Positions 25,735 through 34,616 of a stretch of 64,000 bases of DNA are shown piece after piece (the stretch's first letter is position 1; each line of letters starts with the position of its first letter). Position numbers and translations under genes: made by a program. The notes beneath the pieces were generated by a model. That model was not told the origin of the DNA. It made no database searches and was given only the letters and a program-made list of their open reading frames with translations. Source of the stretch: Fusobacterium mortiferum (GTDB lineage Bacteria; Fusobacteriota; Fusobacteriia; Fusobacteriales; Fusobacteriaceae); contig NZ_JACSNP010000005.1 in assembly GCF_016900045.1 (NCBI RefSeq), positions 62,001 through 126,000 of the forward strand, in the 5' to 3' direction.

Positions 25735-26592
25735 GTGGATTCTAAAATTTTAAAATATCTAAAAGAATACTCAATTATTACATTGGGGTGTTTCTTTTAT
25801 GCTATATCAATCAATTACTTCTTTATAAGTAACCATTTAGCTGAAGGAGGAGTAGCAGGAATATGTTTGATACTCTATTATCTTTTTAAATTACCTGTAG
25901 GAGTGATGTATTTTGTAATAAATATACCATTATTAATAATTGGATGGAGGTTAGTTGGAAGAGATTTTTTATTTAAAACACTTTATGGAACAAGCTGTCT
26001 TTCATTTTTAATTACTCTTACTCAAAATTGGAAAGGACCATCTAATGATATTCTTCTTGGTGCAATATATGGAGGAGCTTTAATAGGAATAGGATTGGGA
26101 CTTATTTTTATGGTAAATGGTTCAACTGGAGGAACAGATATAATAGCTCGTATTCTAAATAGATATTTTGATATACCTATGGGGAGAACTATGCTTTTTC
26201 TTGATATAGTTATATTGGGAGTTGCTACTATATTTTTTGGAAAAGAGATAGTTATGTATACATTGATATCTATGGCAATTGTTTCTAAGGCTATTGATTA
26301 TTTCCAAGATGGATACACAAAATCTAAGGGGATAACAATAATATCTACAAAATCTGAAGAGATAAAAAGTAAAATAATGGATAAAATAGGAAGAGGAACA
26401 ACAATTATTAAGGGTAAAGGTGGTTACACTGGAAAAGAGATAGACTTACTTTTTTGTGTTGTAAGTAAATTTGAAGTAACAAAGGTAAAAAATATAGTAA
26501 AAGAGATTGATGCTTTTGCCTTTTTAACTATTTCAGATGTATCTGAAGTTTTAGGAGAGGGTTTTAAATCTCTTCATAATAAGAAACAGTGA
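25735..26592 (+). CDS. YitT family membrane protein (DUF161 + DUF2179)
   Basis: The 285-aa protein has five to six membrane segments in the first 190 residues, with the family features INYFFISNHLAEGGVAGICLIL and NGSTGGTDIIARIL. A soluble C-terminal DUF2179 domain follows (IGRGTTIIKGKGGYTGKEIDLLFCVV). The family is widespread in Firmicutes and Fusobacteria; transport is suspected but the substrate is unknown. The start is GTG 25735 behind AGGAGGAAGGAAAA. A TATAAT lies at 25666-25671 without a clear -35. Confidence 0.9.
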   Translation: MDSKILKYLKEYSIITLGCFFYAISINYFFISNHLAEGGVAGICLILYYLFKLPVGVMYFVINIPLLIIGWRLVGRDFLFKTLYGTSCLSFLITLTQNWKGPSNDILLGAIYGGALIGIGLGLIFMVNGSTGGTDIIARILNRYFDIPMGRTMLFLDIVILGVATIFFGKEIVMYTLISMAIVSKAIDYFQDGYTKSKGITIISTKSEEIKSKIMDKIGRGTTIIKGKGGYTGKEIDLLFCVVSKFEVTKVKNIVKEIDAFAFLTISDVSEVLGEGFKSLHNKKQ

Positions 26593-26594
26593 TA

Positions 26595-26629
26595 AAAAAT
26601 AAGATAGGAGCAATTCCTATCTTATTTTT
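26595..26629. terminator. bidirectional terminator between yitT-like and tdk genes
   Basis: AAAAATAAGATAGGA pairs perfectly with TCCTATCTTATTTTT around a 5-base loop. The stop codon of the minus-strand thymidine kinase gene lies inside the stem. Confidence 0.85.
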
Positions 26630-27182
26630 CTTTATGCTCTAAGAAACATCTTAGACAAACACCTTTAAAGTGGTTACCTATGATTATTTCTCCACCATTT
26701 TTATTTTGACTCTCATCAACTAAAATATTCATAGTGGCTTTAGCATCTCCACACACTTCACATACAGTTGGAATCTCTACAATTTTAGTAACAAAAGGTA
26801 ACATATAGGAAACTGTTTCAAAAAGCTCTCCCATAAAATTTGACATTAATCCATATCCAAAAACTAATGTTTTAGAATCTCTTATTATTTTTACCAAATC
26901 ATCAACTTGTTTTTTTGTGATAAATTGAATCTCATCTATTAAGATAAGGTTAGGTTTATTTTCAAGCCACCAAGTGTAAAGGTCAAAACTTTGGTCAAGA
27001 ATAATAGCATCCATTCCATCTTTTAAAGCTCTACTCTTTATCATTCCGCCATCTCTAGTGTTTGTAGCTGGTTGAAATACAGCAACTTTTTTACCAGCCA
27101 TCATATTTCTATGAGCAGTAAGAATAAGTTCAGCACTTTTTCTAGCTCCTACTACTGAATAATAAAAGACAAATTTTCCCAT
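26622..27182 (-). CDS. tdk: thymidine kinase-like protein with altered P-loop
   Basis: The 186-aa protein aligns along its length with type II thymidine kinases: PATNTRDGGMIKSRA, Walker B LILIDEIQFI, FMGELFE, and a zinc module CEVCGDAKATMN with CLRC near the end. Such enzymes phosphorylate thymidine for dTTP salvage. The Walker A region reads SVVGARKSAE where relatives have G-x-x-x-x-G-K-S-T; both glycines are lost, and Lys15 and Ser16 are kept. Activity may be reduced or altered. It is divergently transcribed from the ccpN-like gene and shares the operator region. TAAAAAGGAGAGATTA-type ribosome site. Confidence 0.85.
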   Translation of the reverse strand: MGKFVFYYSVVGARKSAELILTAHRNMMAGKKVAVFQPATNTRDGGMIKSRALKDGMDAIILDQSFDLYTWWLENKPNLILIDEIQFITKKQVDDLVKIIRDSKTLVFGYGLMSNFMGELFETVSYMLPFVTKIVEIPTVCEVCGDAKATMNILVDESQNKNGGEIIIGNHFKGVCLRCFLEHKEK

Positions 27183-27265
27183 TAATCTCTCCTTTTTGTA
27201 AAATTTTTCAAAGATATTATACCATAAAAAATAAAAAAATTATTAAAATATTATTTAAAAATATA

Positions 27266-27277
27266 AAGTGTACACTT
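27266..27277. promoter_or_regulatory. operator copy 1, palindrome AAGTGTACACTT
   Basis: A perfect 12-base palindrome lies ten bases upstream of the -35 box of the ccpN-like gene and also within the tdk promoter region. The same core recurs at 27351-27364, the two centres being 86 bases apart. Confidence 0.7.
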
Positions 27278-27286
27278 ATAAAAATA

Positions 27287-27315
27287 TTGACTTATTAGAA
27301 AAATAATGATATATA
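27287..27315 (+). promoter_or_regulatory. promoter of the ccpN-ppdK genes
   Basis: TTGACT at 27287-27292 and TATATA at 27310-27315 are spaced by 17 bases. A third palindrome, AAACATGTTT, lies just downstream at 27324-27333. Confidence 0.6.
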
Positions 27316-27350
27316 TTAAATATAAACATGTTTGATATCATTTAACAAAA

Positions 27351-27364
27351 TTAGTGTACACTAA
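27351..27364. promoter_or_regulatory. operator copy 2, palindrome TTAGTGTACACTAA
   Basis: A perfect 14-base palindrome ends at the ribosome site of the ccpN-like gene. With copy 1 it brackets the promoter, which suggests autoregulation, possibly with DNA looping. Confidence 0.7.
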
Positions 27365-27374
27365 AAGGAGAGTT

Positions 27375-27977
27375 ATGTTACTTACACAAAGACAAAAAGA
27401 AATAGTAGAAATAGTAAAAGAAAATCAACCTATTATAGGAGATGAAATAGCTAAAAAACTATCTCTAACAAGATCAGCCTTAAGAACAGATTTTTCAGTT
27501 CTTATAGGAAAAGGAATATTGAAATCTAAGCCAAAAATTGGATACGTATATCAAGGTACAGCAGATAAAAAATTTGTATATGAAATAATGGGACCAGTGG
27601 TTTCAGTTGAAAGTAATATTTCTGTATATGATACTATTTTACAAATATTTGCAAAGGATGTGGGAAGTATTCTTATAACAGAAGAGGGAAGGTTAGTAGG
27701 AGTTGTATCTAGGAAAGATTTATTAAAGATAGCGATAGGTAATAAAGATATAAATAAGATTCCTGTAAATATAATTATGACAAGAATACCTAATATAATA
27801 TTTTGTGAAGAGAGTGATGAAATAAAAGATGCAGTAAAAAAGATTATAGATCATCAAATAGACTCAATTCCTGTTGTTAAAATAAAGGAAATTGAAGGGA
27901 AAAAATTTTATGAGGCTATAGGGAGAGTAACCAAAACAACAATAACAAGATTATTTTTAGAAAATTTTGGTAAATAA
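27375..27977 (+). CDS. ccpN: CcpN-type transcriptional regulator (HTH + two CBS domains)
   Basis: The 200-aa protein has an N-terminal winged helix (LTQRQKEIVEIVKENQPIIG, LSLTRSALRTDFSVLIGKG) and two CBS domains (about 70-130 with ILITEEGRLVGVVSRKDL, and 135-190 with IDHQIDSIPVV). This is the architecture of CcpN (YqzB), which in Bacillus represses gluconeogenic genes during growth on sugar and senses nucleotides through its CBS pair. Here it directly precedes ppdK, a gluconeogenic gene, supporting the call. ATG 27375 follows AAAGGAG; the in-frame GTG at 27354 lies inside operator 2. No ppsR-type PPDK regulator is seen nearby. Confidence 0.87.
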   Translation: MLLTQRQKEIVEIVKENQPIIGDEIAKKLSLTRSALRTDFSVLIGKGILKSKPKIGYVYQGTADKKFVYEIMGPVVSVESNISVYDTILQIFAKDVGSILITEEGRLVGVVSRKDLLKIAIGNKDINKIPVNIIMTRIPNIIFCEESDEIKDAVKKIIDHQIDSIPVVKIKEIEGKKFYEAIGRVTKTTITRLFLENFGK

Positions 27978-27991
27978 TAAGGAGAGATACC

Positions 27992-30556
27992 ATGAAAAGA
28001 GTTTATTTATTTGATGAAGGAAACAAAAGTATGATAAATCTATTGGGAGGAAAAGGGGGAAATCTATCTGAAATGAAAAAAATAAATCTTCCTATCCCAG
28101 AGGGAATTATCATATCTACAGAAGCTTGTAAAGAGTATTACAAAAAAGGAAAAGTTTTGAATGAGGAATTAAGGGATGAGGTATTAGAGCAAATAAATAA
28201 ACTAGAAAAACTAACAGGTAAAAAATTTGAAGGAGAAAAACCATTACTTGTTTCTGTGAGATCTGGAGCACCAGTTTCTATGCCTGGAATGATGGATACA
28301 ATATTAAATCTAGGTATGAATGATAAGGTAGTGGAAAATATGATTCATTTATTTAAAAATGAAGATTTTGTATTTGAATTATATTATAGATTTATAGAGA
28401 TGTTTTCAGAAATAGTAATGGGAATAGAAAGAGAAAAATTTTGTAAATTAAAGGAAAATTTAAGTGGGAAAATAGATAAAAATTTTATTGAAAAAGCTAA
28501 AAATTTATATTGTATAGAGAGTGGAGAAAAATTTCCTGAAAGTGCTAAAGAGCAACTTTTTATGGCAATTAATTCAATATTTAACTCTTGGGAAAATGAA
28601 AGAGCTAAGACTTATAGAAAATTGAATAGGATAGATGAGGATATGGGAACTGCAGTAGTAGTTCAAGAGATGGTATTTGGTAATTTGAATGATGAATCTG
28701 GAACAGGAGTGGTTTTTACTAGAAATCCTTCTACTGGAGATAAAGAAATTTTTGGTGAATATATATTAAAAGCACAGGGAGAAGATATAGTAGCTGGGAT
28801 AAGAACACCTGAACCAATAGTTGCTTTAAAGGAGAAACTACCTGAGGTATATGAAGAGCTTTTAAAGGTAGTAGATATACTAGAAAAGCATAATAAAGAT
28901 ATGCAAGATATAGAGTTTACCATTGAAGATAAAAAACTCTTTATACTTCAAACGAGAAATGGAAAAAGAACTCCATATGCTGCAATAAAAATAGCAGTGG
29001 ATATGGTAAAAGAGGGATTAATCTCAAAAGAGGAAGCTATATTAAAAGTAGATTCAAAGGTATTACCACAGTTATTACATGGAAATTTTGAGGAGAAAGC
29101 TTTAAAAAATGCAATACTTTTAGGACAGGGATTAGCAGGTTCAGCTGGTGTAGCCATAGGAAGAGTTGTTTTTTCTTCTGAAAGAGTACACAATAAAGAG
29201 ATGACAATATTGGTGAGGGAAGAAACATCACCTGAAGATATAAAAGGAATGAGTATAGCTCAAGGAATTGTTACAGTAAAAGGAGGGGCAACTTCTCATG
29301 GAGCTGTTGTGGCAAGAGGTATGGGAAAATGTTGTATAACTGGTTGTGGTGAAATTAAAATAGATGAAATAAAGAGAGAGATGAATATAAATGGTCATAT
29401 AGTAAAGGAAGGAGAATTTATCTCAATAAGTGGATACACTGGAAATATCTATTTAGGAAAATTGGAGCTTACAGAACCAAAATTTGACAAAAACTTAGAA
29501 GAATTTGTTAATTGGTGTAAAAATATAAAAAGATTAAAGGTTAGAATGAATGCAGATACAGTTATAGATGCTAAATTAGGGAAAAAATTTGGAGCAGAAG
29601 GAATAGGACTTTGTAGAACAGAACATATGTTTTTTCAAGATAATAAGATATGGACAATAAGAGAGATGATTTTAAGTTGTAATCCTAAAGAGATAGATAA
29701 AGCTCTTGAGAATATACATCAATTACAGAGGAAAGATTTTTATAATATATTTAAAATTATTGGAAATGATGTAGTAATAGTAAGGTTACTTGATCCACCT
29801 TTACATGAGTTTTTACCAAAAGAACAGGAAGAAAAAGAGAAAATGGCGAAGATATTAGGAGTATCTTTAAGAGAGATAGAGAAAAGAATAAGGGAGTTAA
29901 AAGATGAAAATCCAATGCTAGGACATAGAGGATGTAGATTAGCAGTAACTCGTCCAGAACTATATAATACTCAGGTTAGAGCAATAATAGAAGCTGGAAT
30001 TCAATGTAAAAAAGAGGGGATAGATGTAAAACCAGAGATTATGATACCTTTAGTTATAGGAGCAAAGGAGTTACTATTTATTAAGAAAAATTTAATTAAA
30101 GAGATAAAAAAAGTTTTTGAAGAGCAAAATATGGAGATAGATTATAAAATAGGAACTATGATGGAGACTCCAAGAGCATGCTTATTAGCTGATGAAATAG
30201 GAAAAGAGGTAGATTTTTTCTCTTTTGGTACAAATGATTTAACACAAACTACAATGGGACTTTCAAGGGATGACTCAGTAAAATTTATACCTAAATATTA
30301 TGAGAATAATATATTAAAAGTAGAGCCTTTTATGACAATAGATGAAAGAGGAGTGGGAAAATTAGTAAAATTAGCTGTGGAGCTTGGAAGAGAAAATCCA
30401 AATATAGAAATGGGAATATGTGGAGAACATGGAGGAGACCCTAAAAGCATAGAGTTTTTTGAGAAAATTGGCTTAGATTATGTGAGTTGTTCACCATTTA
30501 GAGTGCTAGTAGCAATAGTTTCAGCAGCTCAAAGTTATATAAAATATAAAAATTAA
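27992..30556 (+). CDS. ppdK: pyruvate, phosphate dikinase
   Basis: The 854-aa enzyme interconverts pyruvate, ATP and phosphate with PEP, AMP and pyrophosphate. The N-terminal ATP-grasp part opens KSMINLLGGKGGNLSEM and includes SVRSGAPVSMPGMMDTILNLG; the swivelling domain carries the catalytic histidine in GGATSHGAVVARGMGK (His436); the C-terminal TIM barrel has GLCRTEHMFF, DFFSFGTNDLTQTTMG and GICGEHGGDP. Length is close to the family norm of 870-890. It follows the ccpN-like gene by 14 bases and is probably controlled by it. It can serve gluconeogenesis or PPi-linked glycolysis. Confidence 0.97.
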   Translation: MKRVYLFDEGNKSMINLLGGKGGNLSEMKKINLPIPEGIIISTEACKEYYKKGKVLNEELRDEVLEQINKLEKLTGKKFEGEKPLLVSVRSGAPVSMPGMMDTILNLGMNDKVVENMIHLFKNEDFVFELYYRFIEMFSEIVMGIEREKFCKLKENLSGKIDKNFIEKAKNLYCIESGEKFPESAKEQLFMAINSIFNSWENERAKTYRKLNRIDEDMGTAVVVQEMVFGNLNDESGTGVVFTRNPSTGDKEIFGEYILKAQGEDIVAGIRTPEPIVALKEKLPEVYEELLKVVDILEKHNKDMQDIEFTIEDKKLFILQTRNGKRTPYAAIKIAVDMVKEGLISKEEAILKVDSKVLPQLLHGNFEEKALKNAILLGQGLAGSAGVAIGRVVFSSERVHNKEMTILVREETSPEDIKGMSIAQGIVTVKGGATSHGAVVARGMGKCCITGCGEIKIDEIKREMNINGHIVKEGEFISISGYTGNIYLGKLELTEPKFDKNLEEFVNWCKNIKRLKVRMNADTVIDAKLGKKFGAEGIGLCRTEHMFFQDNKIWTIREMILSCNPKEIDKALENIHQLQRKDFYNIFKIIGNDVVIVRLLDPPLHEFLPKEQEEKEKMAKILGVSLREIEKRIRELKDENPMLGHRGCRLAVTRPELYNTQVRAIIEAGIQCKKEGIDVKPEIMIPLVIGAKELLFIKKNLIKEIKKVFEEQNMEIDYKIGTMMETPRACLLADEIGKEVDFFSFGTNDLTQTTMGLSRDDSVKFIPKYYENNILKVEPFMTIDERGVGKLVKLAVELGRENPNIEMGICGEHGGDPKSIEFFEKIGLDYVSCSPFRVLVAIVSAAQSYIKYKN

Positions 30557-30566
30557 GGGAGGAAAG

Positions 30567-30601
30567 ACTAAGAGTTATAAGTATTAGCTCTTAGTTTTTT
30601 T
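30567..30601 (+). terminator. hairpin terminator or attenuator between ppdK and fbp
   Basis: ACTAAGAG pairs with CTCTTAGT and is followed by seven Ts. It lies inside the 58-base ppdK-fbp gap, so it may reduce rather than abolish readthrough into fbp. Confidence 0.75.
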
Positions 30602-30614
30602 AGTGGAGGAAAAT

Positions 30615-32567
30615 ATGGAGAGAAAAGATGAAGAATTAGAGCAAAAGTATTTAAGATTATTAGCCACAAAATTTAAGAATATTTCAGAAACAACAAGAGA
30701 AATAATAAATTTACAAGCAATATTAAATCTTCCTAAGGGAACAGAGCATTTTTTAACAGATATTCATGGGGAATATGAACTATTTCAGCATATATTAAAA
30801 AATGGCTCAGGAACAATAAGAGAGAAAATAAATAGTATATTTAAGGATGAATTGAGTAATTTTGAAAAAAAGGAATTAGCAAGTACTATATATTATCCAG
30901 AGGAAAAAATAGAATATATGAAAAAAAATAGAGATAATATAGATATGTGGTTTAAAAAGATAATTTATAGAATGATAGAAGTATGTAGTGTTATTGCTTC
31001 TAAATATACAAGTTCAAAGGTAAGAAAGGCAATGTCAGAGGATTTTGCATATGTTTTGCAGGAATTGATATATGAAAGAAGAGAGCTCCCTAATAGAAAA
31101 GAATATATAGAAAATATAATAGATACAATTATTTCATTAGGTAGAGCAAAGGAGTTTATTAGGTCAATAGCTAACTTAATACAAAGATTGATGATAGATA
31201 AATTGCATATAATAGGAGATATTTATGATAGAGGTAGTAGTCCACACTTGGTAATGGATTCTTTAATTAATCATCATAATGTAGATATACAATGGGGAAA
31301 TCATGATATATTATGGATAGGAGCTGGACTTGGAAATAGAGCCTGTATAGCTAATGTAGTAAGAATTTGTGCTAGATATTCAAATACTCATATATTAGAA
31401 GAGGCGTATGGAATAAATTTGTTACCCCTAGCTAAATTTGCTATGGATATTTATGGGGATGATAACTGTGAAAAGTTTATACCAAAAGGTGAGGAAAAAA
31501 CATTGCTTATGGCACAAATACATAAAGCTATTTCAATTATTCAATTTAAAATAGAGGGAGATATGGCAAAAAGAAACCCAAAATTTGAATTGTTAGATAG
31601 ACAATTTCTAGATAAAATAGATTTTGATAGAGGAGTAGTTGTAGTAGAGGGAAAGGAATATAGATTAAATGATATAAATTTTCCAACTATAAATAGAGAA
31701 AAACCTTATCTTCTTACAGATGAAGAGGAGGAGATAATTGAGAAGTTAGAGAAATTTTTTATAAATAGTGAAAGATTACAGAAACATATTAATTTTTTAT
31801 TTACGAATGGCGGAATTTATTTAAAATATAATTCTAATTTACTTTATCATGGTTGTATACCATTAAATGCGGAAGGGGAGTTAAAAGAGATAGATATTTT
31901 TGGAACAGCTTTAAAGGGGAAAGCATATTTAGATAAAATAGAAGAAATAGTAAGAGAAGCCTATTTATTTAGAGAGAAAAAGATAAAAAATAAACTTAAT
32001 AATGACTTCTTATGGTATTTGTGGTGTGGAAAAAATTCACCACTTTTTGGAAAAAATGCTATGAAAACTTTTGAAAGATATTTTATAGATGATAAGAGTA
32101 GTCATATAGAAAGTAAAAATCCTTACTATATATATTATAATGAAGAAAAGGTTTGTAGAAAAATATTGGAAGAGTTTGGATTAAATCCGAATGTTTCACA
32201 TATTATAAACGGACATGTACCTGTAAAGACTTTGAAAGGTGAGAGTCCAATAAAAGCAAATGGGAAACTTTATTTAATAGATGGAGGATTTTCTAAAGCA
32301 TATCAAAAAGAAACTGGAATAGCAGGGTATACTCTTATATATAATTCTTATGGGTTAAAAATAGTGGCACATGAACTATTTGAATCAATAGAAAAAAGTG
32401 TAAAAGAGGGAAGAGATATTATTTCTTTTACGAGAGTAATAGAGGATGTGGGAATAAATAGAATAAGAGTAAAAGATACTGATATTGGAAAGGAGTTACA
32501 AGCTCAAGTAAATGATTTAAAAAAATTATTAAAGGCTTACAATCAAGGTTTAATTTCACAAAATTAA
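30615..32567 (+). CDS. fbp: fructose-1,6-bisphosphatase, class III
   Basis: The 650-aa enzyme removes the 1-phosphate of fructose 1,6-bisphosphate, the committed step of gluconeogenesis. It belongs to the Firmicutes-type class III family with a metallophosphatase core: HFLTDIHGEYELFQHIL, IGDIYDRGSSPHLVMD, and WGNHDILWIGAGLGN form the metal site, and HIINGHVPVKTLKGESP lies near the end. The size fits the family. ATG 30615 follows GGAGG; the in-frame GTG at 30605 would overlap that site. Its position after ccpN-ppdK makes a gluconeogenic regulon. Confidence 0.96.
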   Translation: MERKDEELEQKYLRLLATKFKNISETTREIINLQAILNLPKGTEHFLTDIHGEYELFQHILKNGSGTIREKINSIFKDELSNFEKKELASTIYYPEEKIEYMKKNRDNIDMWFKKIIYRMIEVCSVIASKYTSSKVRKAMSEDFAYVLQELIYERRELPNRKEYIENIIDTIISLGRAKEFIRSIANLIQRLMIDKLHIIGDIYDRGSSPHLVMDSLINHHNVDIQWGNHDILWIGAGLGNRACIANVVRICARYSNTHILEEAYGINLLPLAKFAMDIYGDDNCEKFIPKGEEKTLLMAQIHKAISIIQFKIEGDMAKRNPKFELLDRQFLDKIDFDRGVVVVEGKEYRLNDINFPTINREKPYLLTDEEEEIIEKLEKFFINSERLQKHINFLFTNGGIYLKYNSNLLYHGCIPLNAEGELKEIDIFGTALKGKAYLDKIEEIVREAYLFREKKIKNKLNNDFLWYLWCGKNSPLFGKNAMKTFERYFIDDKSSHIESKNPYYIYYNEEKVCRKILEEFGLNPNVSHIINGHVPVKTLKGESPIKANGKLYLIDGGFSKAYQKETGIAGYTLIYNSYGLKIVAHELFESIEKSVKEGRDIISFTRVIEDVGINRIRVKDTDIGKELQAQVNDLKKLLKAYNQGLISQN

Positions 32568-32648
32568 AAAAAATTAATTTTTTTTTAATTAAAAATTAAA
32601 GAAAGGATGTTATATTACATATGTTATAAAATAATACTAGGAGGAACA

Positions 32649-33992
32649 ATGAAAAAAAGATTAGGATTGTTAGCTTTAGCTGCTGTATTAAGTTCAAGTG
32701 CTTATTCAGCTTCTATTGACCACATTCAAACATATACACCAGAATATTTAGGAAACCAAGCTCAGAATGGTATGATAAACAACGCATCTGTTTATTATAA
32801 CCCAGCTGGACTTGTTCATTTACAAAATGGAACTTACTTCCATGCAGGGATAGAGTTAGCTGTAGGGGAAGAGAAAATGAATTATAATGGTCAAGAGCTA
32901 AAAGCTGACCTTTTACAACCTATTCCTAACTTTGCTATGTATAAAGTAGAAGATGATTCAGCACTATTTTGGACATTCGGAGGAATAGCAGGTGGAGGAG
33001 ACCTTAAATATAAAGATGGAGTTCCGGGAACAGCTGTAATTTCAGATATAGTAAATAACTCTCCATTAAGTGGAATGTTAAAAGGAGAAATCACTACTGA
33101 AAAATCATCAGCAGAGGGGAAAAATATTTATGCTCAAACTACATTAGGTAAAACTTGGAAGGTTGATGATAAATTATCGTTATCAGTAGCTGGTAGAGTA
33201 GTTTATGGGGTTAGAAAATTAAAAGGTGATATTCAAGTTGAAGGTAGTCAAGTTTTAGATTATTATAAACAAAATAGAGCTACTTTAGATTCTGAGAGAA
33301 CAGCTTGGGGTTATGGGGCTCAATTTGGAGTTAACTATAAAGCCACAGAGAGATTAAATTTGGCTATGAGATATGATAGTAGAGTAAAGATGAATTTTAA
33401 AGCAAAGGCTTCTGAAAGAAAAGTTGAATTATCAAAATTATCAAATTCTACTTTACCGGATTTGGGTTTTAGTACTTTTTATCCAGAGTATGCTGATGGT
33501 GTAAAATCAAGAAGAGATCTACCAGCAATATTAGCAGCAGGTATGTCATATAAGGTAACTGATAATTGGACAGTGGCTCTATCTGGAAACTATTACTTTA
33601 ATAAGGATGCTAAAATGGATAGAATAAAACAAGAAAGTATTTTGGGTTCAAAAGTAGTAGAAGCAGAATATGATAATGGTTGGGAGTTAGCATTGGGAAC
33701 TGAGTATAGACTTTCTCCAAAATGGGCTGTACTTGGAAGTATCAACTACGCAGATACAGGAGCTAAAGTTTCATCTTATGATGATGTAGAGTATGCACTT
33801 AACTCTGTAACTCTAGGAACAGGATTAAAATATAATCCAGATGAGACAACTGAGTGGGTATTTACAGTAGCTCATTTCTTCTATGATGAGGAGAAAGGAC
33901 ACTATGACAGCAAATATGGAGGATTAGTAGATAACCCAACATATGATAAGAGTATAACAGCATTTGGAGTATCTTATACTAAGAGATTTTAA
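32649..33992 (+). CDS. FadL/TodX family outer-membrane beta-barrel transporter
   Basis: The 447-aa protein has a signal peptide (MKKRLGLLALAAVLSSSAYSA) followed by the typical FadL plug and first strands: GMINNASVYYNPAGLVHLQNG, where N-P-A-G-L is the family hallmark. Alternating hydrophobic strands continue to a C-terminal Phe (YTKRF), the usual beta-barrel sorting end. Relatives bring long-chain fatty acids or other hydrophobic compounds across the outer membrane. The start is ATG 32649 after AGGAGG. A TetR regulator follows by 25 bases, and may control it. Confidence 0.92.
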   Translation: MKKRLGLLALAAVLSSSAYSASIDHIQTYTPEYLGNQAQNGMINNASVYYNPAGLVHLQNGTYFHAGIELAVGEEKMNYNGQELKADLLQPIPNFAMYKVEDDSALFWTFGGIAGGGDLKYKDGVPGTAVISDIVNNSPLSGMLKGEITTEKSSAEGKNIYAQTTLGKTWKVDDKLSLSVAGRVVYGVRKLKGDIQVEGSQVLDYYKQNRATLDSERTAWGYGAQFGVNYKATERLNLAMRYDSRVKMNFKAKASERKVELSKLSNSTLPDLGFSTFYPEYADGVKSRRDLPAILAAGMSYKVTDNWTVALSGNYYFNKDAKMDRIKQESILGSKVVEAEYDNGWELALGTEYRLSPKWAVLGSINYADTGAKVSSYDDVEYALNSVTLGTGLKYNPDETTEWVFTVAHFFYDEEKGHYDSKYGGLVDNPTYDKSITAFGVSYTKRF

Positions 33993-34017
33993 TAGATTTT
34001 GTTAAGGAGGAAAGCAT

Positions 34018-34590
34018 ATGCCAAAGAAACCTATATTTACAAAGGAGCAGGTTTATAATAAAGCCTTTGAAGTATTTAAAGCTGAGGGGATAGAGGGGAT
34101 AAGTGCTAGAAATCTTGCAAAATCATTAGGAGCGTCTCCAGCACCTATTTATAGTTTTTATAGCTCAATAGATGATTTAAAACATGAATTATTAGATGAA
34201 GCTAAGAAACTTTTCCTTGAATATGTAAAAAAAGAGAGAACAGAGTTTATATTTTTAAATATAGGTATGGGTCTTTGTATATTTGCAAGAGAGGAGAAGG
34301 AGCTTTTCCAAGCTATCTTTTTAAAAGAGAGTTTAGGAAAGAGAAATGAAGTAATCAGAGAGTTTAGAGACTTGATTAGAATAGAGATGTCAAAGGATGA
34401 AAGATTTAGTAATCTTGATGAGGAATTCAAGACAAATCTATATATAGATTGTTGGATGTATGCTCATGGATTTGCTACTCTTATAGCTACAAACTACTAT
34501 GAGAGTATAAGTGATGAGGTTATAAAAGAGAGACTATTAGAGGCGGCAGCTACTATGGTCTATAAAAGATTGGAAGATTATAGAAAATAA
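34018..34590 (+). CDS. TetR/AcrR family transcriptional regulator
   Basis: The 190-aa protein has an N-terminal TetR helix-turn-helix: FTKEQVYNKAFEVFKAEGIEGISARNLAKSLGASPAPIYSFYSSIDDLK. The ligand-binding C-terminal part is variable, as usual. Its placement directly after the FadL-type gene suggests it senses the transported hydrophobic compound and regulates that gene, which is an inference. AAGGAGGAAAGCAT precedes ATG 34018. It ends in a bidirectional terminator. Confidence 0.9.
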   Translation: MPKKPIFTKEQVYNKAFEVFKAEGIEGISARNLAKSLGASPAPIYSFYSSIDDLKHELLDEAKKLFLEYVKKERTEFIFLNIGMGLCIFAREEKELFQAIFLKESLGKRNEVIREFRDLIRIEMSKDERFSNLDEEFKTNLYIDCWMYAHGFATLIATNYYESISDEVIKERLLEAAATMVYKRLEDYRK

Positions 34591-34591
34591 C

Positions 34592-34616
34592 AAAGAGAGG
34601 AGCAATCCTCTCTTTA
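34592..34616. terminator. bidirectional terminator between tetR and dipeptidase genes
   Basis: AAAGAGAGGA at 34592-34601 pairs with TCCTCTCTTT at 34606-34615 around a 4-base loop. Confidence 0.85.

Noticed and set aside
27354-27374. Earlier GTG start for the ccpN-like gene
   Set aside because: It lies inside an operator palindrome and overlaps the ribosome site of ATG 27375.
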